In this document: one piece after another, positions 62,062 to 64,000 of the stretch
Layout: the number at the start of each line of letters is the position of its first letter
Position numbering within the stretch: the stretch's first letter is position 1
DNA from: Asparagopsis taxiformis
Lineage: Eukaryota > Rhodophyta > Florideophyceae > Bonnemaisoniales > Bonnemaisoniaceae
Assembly: GCA_030407315.1 (NCBI GenBank)
Contig: JALQPE010000390.1
Location: 1-64,000, forward strand
Direction: 5' to 3'
DNA length: 64,000 nucleotides
Made by a program: the position numbers and the translations under genes
The notes under the pieces: generated by a model
The model's input: only the letters and a program-made list of their open reading frames with translations
What the model was told of the DNA's origin: nothing
Databases searched by the model: none

Positions 62062-63423
62062 TTATTTTTGCTCAGGACTGCAGTTGGCAGGTGGAGGAGA
62101 GCGAGGGTGGGTATTGTCTGAATCCGCATTGAAGCCAAGACGAGAGATAGCCTCATAGCCAATGTCTTCAAGCTCCTGGCATGTAGTAGTACCACTGAAA
62201 ATACAGCAAGGTAAGCGTAGATGTAGTGTACCAAACGTCTCTGCGGTTGATAGAGGCTGGAAAGTGCTGTAACAAGCTCGGCGCTGAATACGTCTCCACA
62301 GTAACGAAAACGTTGCTCCATAGGTAACAGTAGCCTTATCACGTAGGTGGAAAGAGTCCACGATGCTAGACTGTGATAGTTGGCTAAGACATAGGGGATG
62401 TAAAAATGTATTGTTGACGTGGTCAAACTCGTAGGAGTCTCTGCAAAGAACTGTCATACGTTGGTCTGGGCTGGACAGGACGTAAGCAGATGAGCCGACG
62501 AGAAATGCGGAAGAAGGAGCATCATGAGAGCAATCAACGTCGACTAGATTTCCTAAAATTCGGACAATCGATGAGCTGCCTCCATCGCGTTCCGCCCTGC
62601 TCTTCACCAATATTTTCTGGAACCCGTGTTGCGAGGTACCTATGGAGTCACATAGTGCCTGAAAGGTGGGGAAAATGATGGAAAGATCCGACTCATTTCC
62701 AGAGGGAAAGGTGATGTCCTCAAAGGACGGCTGGAAGAGAACGTCACGATTCTCTTTCGCCTTGCATTGAATGGCAATAGTGCGGAATTGAGCAAGGGAG
62801 CAGTCAGCCTGTACTCTGATTTCTTCTTGCGATGTTTGTCGCATTCCCCTGGAGTGCTCGGATTTTGTCATCCGGAGGGAGAGGGGCTTGTCCGTGTACA
62901 CACCAAGCTTCTGAAACAGAATGCTACATACAGTCAGAGCAGAGGAGGTCATGGAGCTGTTGGAATCGAATGGAGGGGGAAGAGGATGTTTGGCAGCTGA
63001 CTCCAGCTTTTCCAATCTTGCCAGCATTTCTGCTATGGTCTTCTTCATTTGATCCGCAGTGCAATCTTGAAGGATGCCGCGGTGGCGGTGGCGAGTGTGG
63101 TCAATGCCGTAGTCCGGGTCTCTCTCTGCTGGGGATGCAGGTGAGTCCATACTGCGAAGCTCACCACTTCGCCACGGGAGAACCCTTCCGGAATCCTTGT
63201 CGACGAGCTCGTTACGATCTGAAATCTTGACTTGAGAAAGGGTAGAGTCGAAACCATATTCAGCTTTGTATTCGAGCAATGCATGGAGGAATGGGTCTGT
63301 TTCAGTCTTGACCTGAGTAATTTCCTTGACGATTGCAGACCACCACACAATTTTTCGTTTCCTCCCAAACGGCCGAAGTTCCCATTGAACTTCTATAACG
63401 TCGTTTGGAGCGAGAGGAAGCAT
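62062..63423 (-). CDS. hypothetical protein of element F2 with a Tudor/SH3-like N-terminus
   Basis: Function is unknown. The 453-residue frame is intact from ATG 63423 to the stop at 62062. Its N-terminus (PNDVIEVQWELRPFGRKRKI, then VWWSAIVKEI) has the alternating pattern of a small beta barrel such as a Tudor- or SH3-like domain. A short helix or coil lies near residues 120-145 (KKTIAEMLARLEKLESAAK). The C-terminal two thirds show mixed alpha/beta composition with no catalytic motif I recognise, ending in a Pro/Ser-rich tail. It is convergent with the coiled-coil gene. Such a barrel could read histone marks, but this is inference. Confidence 0.45.
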   Translation of the reverse strand: MLPLAPNDVIEVQWELRPFGRKRKIVWWSAIVKEITQVKTETDPFLHALLEYKAEYGFDSTLSQVKISDRNELVDKDSGRVLPWRSGELRSMDSPASPAERDPDYGIDHTRHRHRGILQDCTADQMKKTIAEMLARLEKLESAAKHPLPPPFDSNSSMTSSALTVCSILFQKLGVYTDKPLSLRMTKSEHSRGMRQTSQEEIRVQADCSLAQFRTIAIQCKAKENRDVLFQPSFEDITFPSGNESDLSIIFPTFQALCDSIGTSQHGFQKILVKSRAERDGGSSSIVRILGNLVDVDCSHDAPSSAFLVGSSAYVLSSPDQRMTVLCRDSYEFDHVNNTFLHPLCLSQLSQSSIVDSFHLRDKATVTYGATFSLLWRRIQRRACYSTFQPLSTAETFGTLHLRLPCCIFSGTTTCQELEDIGYEAISRLGFNADSDNTHPRSPPPANCSPEQK

Positions 63424-63936
63424 GTTGGGATAGCTATGGGATAGAATTGTTGTATTAGTGAAAGCCTAACCGTTACCTTCTGCTAAAGAGTAGTATATAC
63501 TAGGAGGATTGGAAAGGTCGAGAAGAGATGTTTAGGTGGTGTAGAAATAGAATGGACAATTGACAAAATTGACACGTCAGTGTGGATGATGTCTGCCATG
63601 AACTGATTGCAGCATAAAATTTGATGTGAATAATCGTTCTAGAAGTGAATGTCGGATGCATACGATTGGACTACAAAGATACGCTTAGAGATGTTACGGG
63701 GCCCAATAAATTGCATGGAAAAATATTTTGAGTATTACTTTAGTATTACATTGATTATTGAGCTAACAGTCGATGTAGTTATCTTGTAAAGGTTCGGACA
63801 GGGGTGGAAAGGAAACAGCCACCGAAGTGCTACCACTCGCTGACACTTTGTTTTAAACAACCAACTTCTGCTTTGCGCCACCCTGGTCAAGCAGCAACCA
63901 ACTATCCCTTTCTTAAAAACTCTACCTTTGTTCGCC
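63424..63936. other. intergenic stretch of F2
   Basis: Between two divergent gene starts (63423 minus and 63937 plus). It is AT-rich with no gene seen and probably holds two divergent promoters. Confidence 0.4.
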
Positions 63937-64000
63937 ATGGAAGGAACGTTCCACAATCACGGTGAAAAGCACGACGGATGGGTGTTCATCGACCCCAATC
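63937..64000 (+). CDS. start of a gene cut by the window edge
   Basis: The ATG at 63937, in the favourable context GCCATGG, opens a frame that runs to the end of the window (MEGTFHNHGEKHDGWVFIDP, one more residue). Nothing can be said of its product. It lies divergent to the 62062-63423 gene and may belong to F2. Confidence 0.35.
   Translation, partial: MEGTFHNHGEKHDGWVFIDPN

Larger units (their letters stand above)
59353..64000 (+). mobile_element. CACTA-like DNA transposon F2, left part
   Basis: CACTACGGTGTTGG at 59353 matches the F1 left end (CACTACTGTGTCTG) and is likewise followed by an array of palindromic repeats. It interrupts the gag-protease frame of element E. Two convergent genes and a gene start at the window edge follow. 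The right end and any transposase lie beyond the window. Confidence 0.55.

Overview
This window looks like nuclear DNA of an intron-poor eukaryote, and almost all of it is a nest of transposable elements. No bacterial operon, rRNA or tRNA gene was seen. I found only one spliceosomal intron with consensus sites (28955-29067). An alga is my best guess, perhaps a florideophyte red alga, but that is inference; the sequence itself shows only Ty3-type LTR retrotransposons with chromodomains, CACTA-like and Plavaka/KDZ-like DNA transposons, and very few introns.

Layout. 1-2672: the 3' end of a Ty3-like element (Z), made of a decayed antisense gene and a 3' LTR. 2673-3418: anonymous spacer. 3419-14857: Ty3-like element A (LTR, gag, broken protease/pol, chromodomain, antisense gene), interrupted by an inverted copy of its own LTR at 7141-7788 and cut at 14858. 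14858-about 21400: a CACTA-like DNA transposon (F1) with a 1.2-kb array of palindromic subterminal repeats and a 1233-aa transposase-like protein. 21427-25885: a cassette bordered by related repeats on both sides. It carries one reading frame broken only by a TGA, encoding a ParB-like domain protein followed by a putative Fe(II)/2-oxoglutarate dioxygenase. 25900-28440: non-coding DNA with minisatellites. 28459-33135: a decayed Plavaka/KDZ-like transposase facing a convergent coiled-coil gene. 33169-46329: a nearly complete Ty3-like element B with both LTRs. 46330-51636: the 5' half of a minus-strand Ty3-like element C. 51637-57542: the 3' half of another Ty3-like element D (chromodomain tail, antisense gene, LTR-like inverted repeat). 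57543-59352: the gag-protease part of a further retroelement E. 59353-64000: the left part of a second CACTA-like element (F2) with two convergent genes of unknown function.

Two things stand out. First, four retroelements (Z, A, B, D) carry a gene of the same family in antisense orientation between the pol end and the 3' LTR, so it appears to be a stable component of these elements. Second, the ParB-like/dioxygenase frame sits between repeat blocks beside a DNA transposase, which suggests a mobile cassette that may read or modify DNA. Other observations include subterminal palindromes that differ between the two CACTA elements by a compensated base change, and a primer-binding site shared by three elements and pointing to one host tRNA.

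Most reading frames here are damaged by stops or frameshifts. The least damaged are gag of A and B, pol of B, the F1 transposase, the two F2 genes and the ParB-like and dioxygenase segments. Boundaries marked as uncertain were judged by eye from repeats only.
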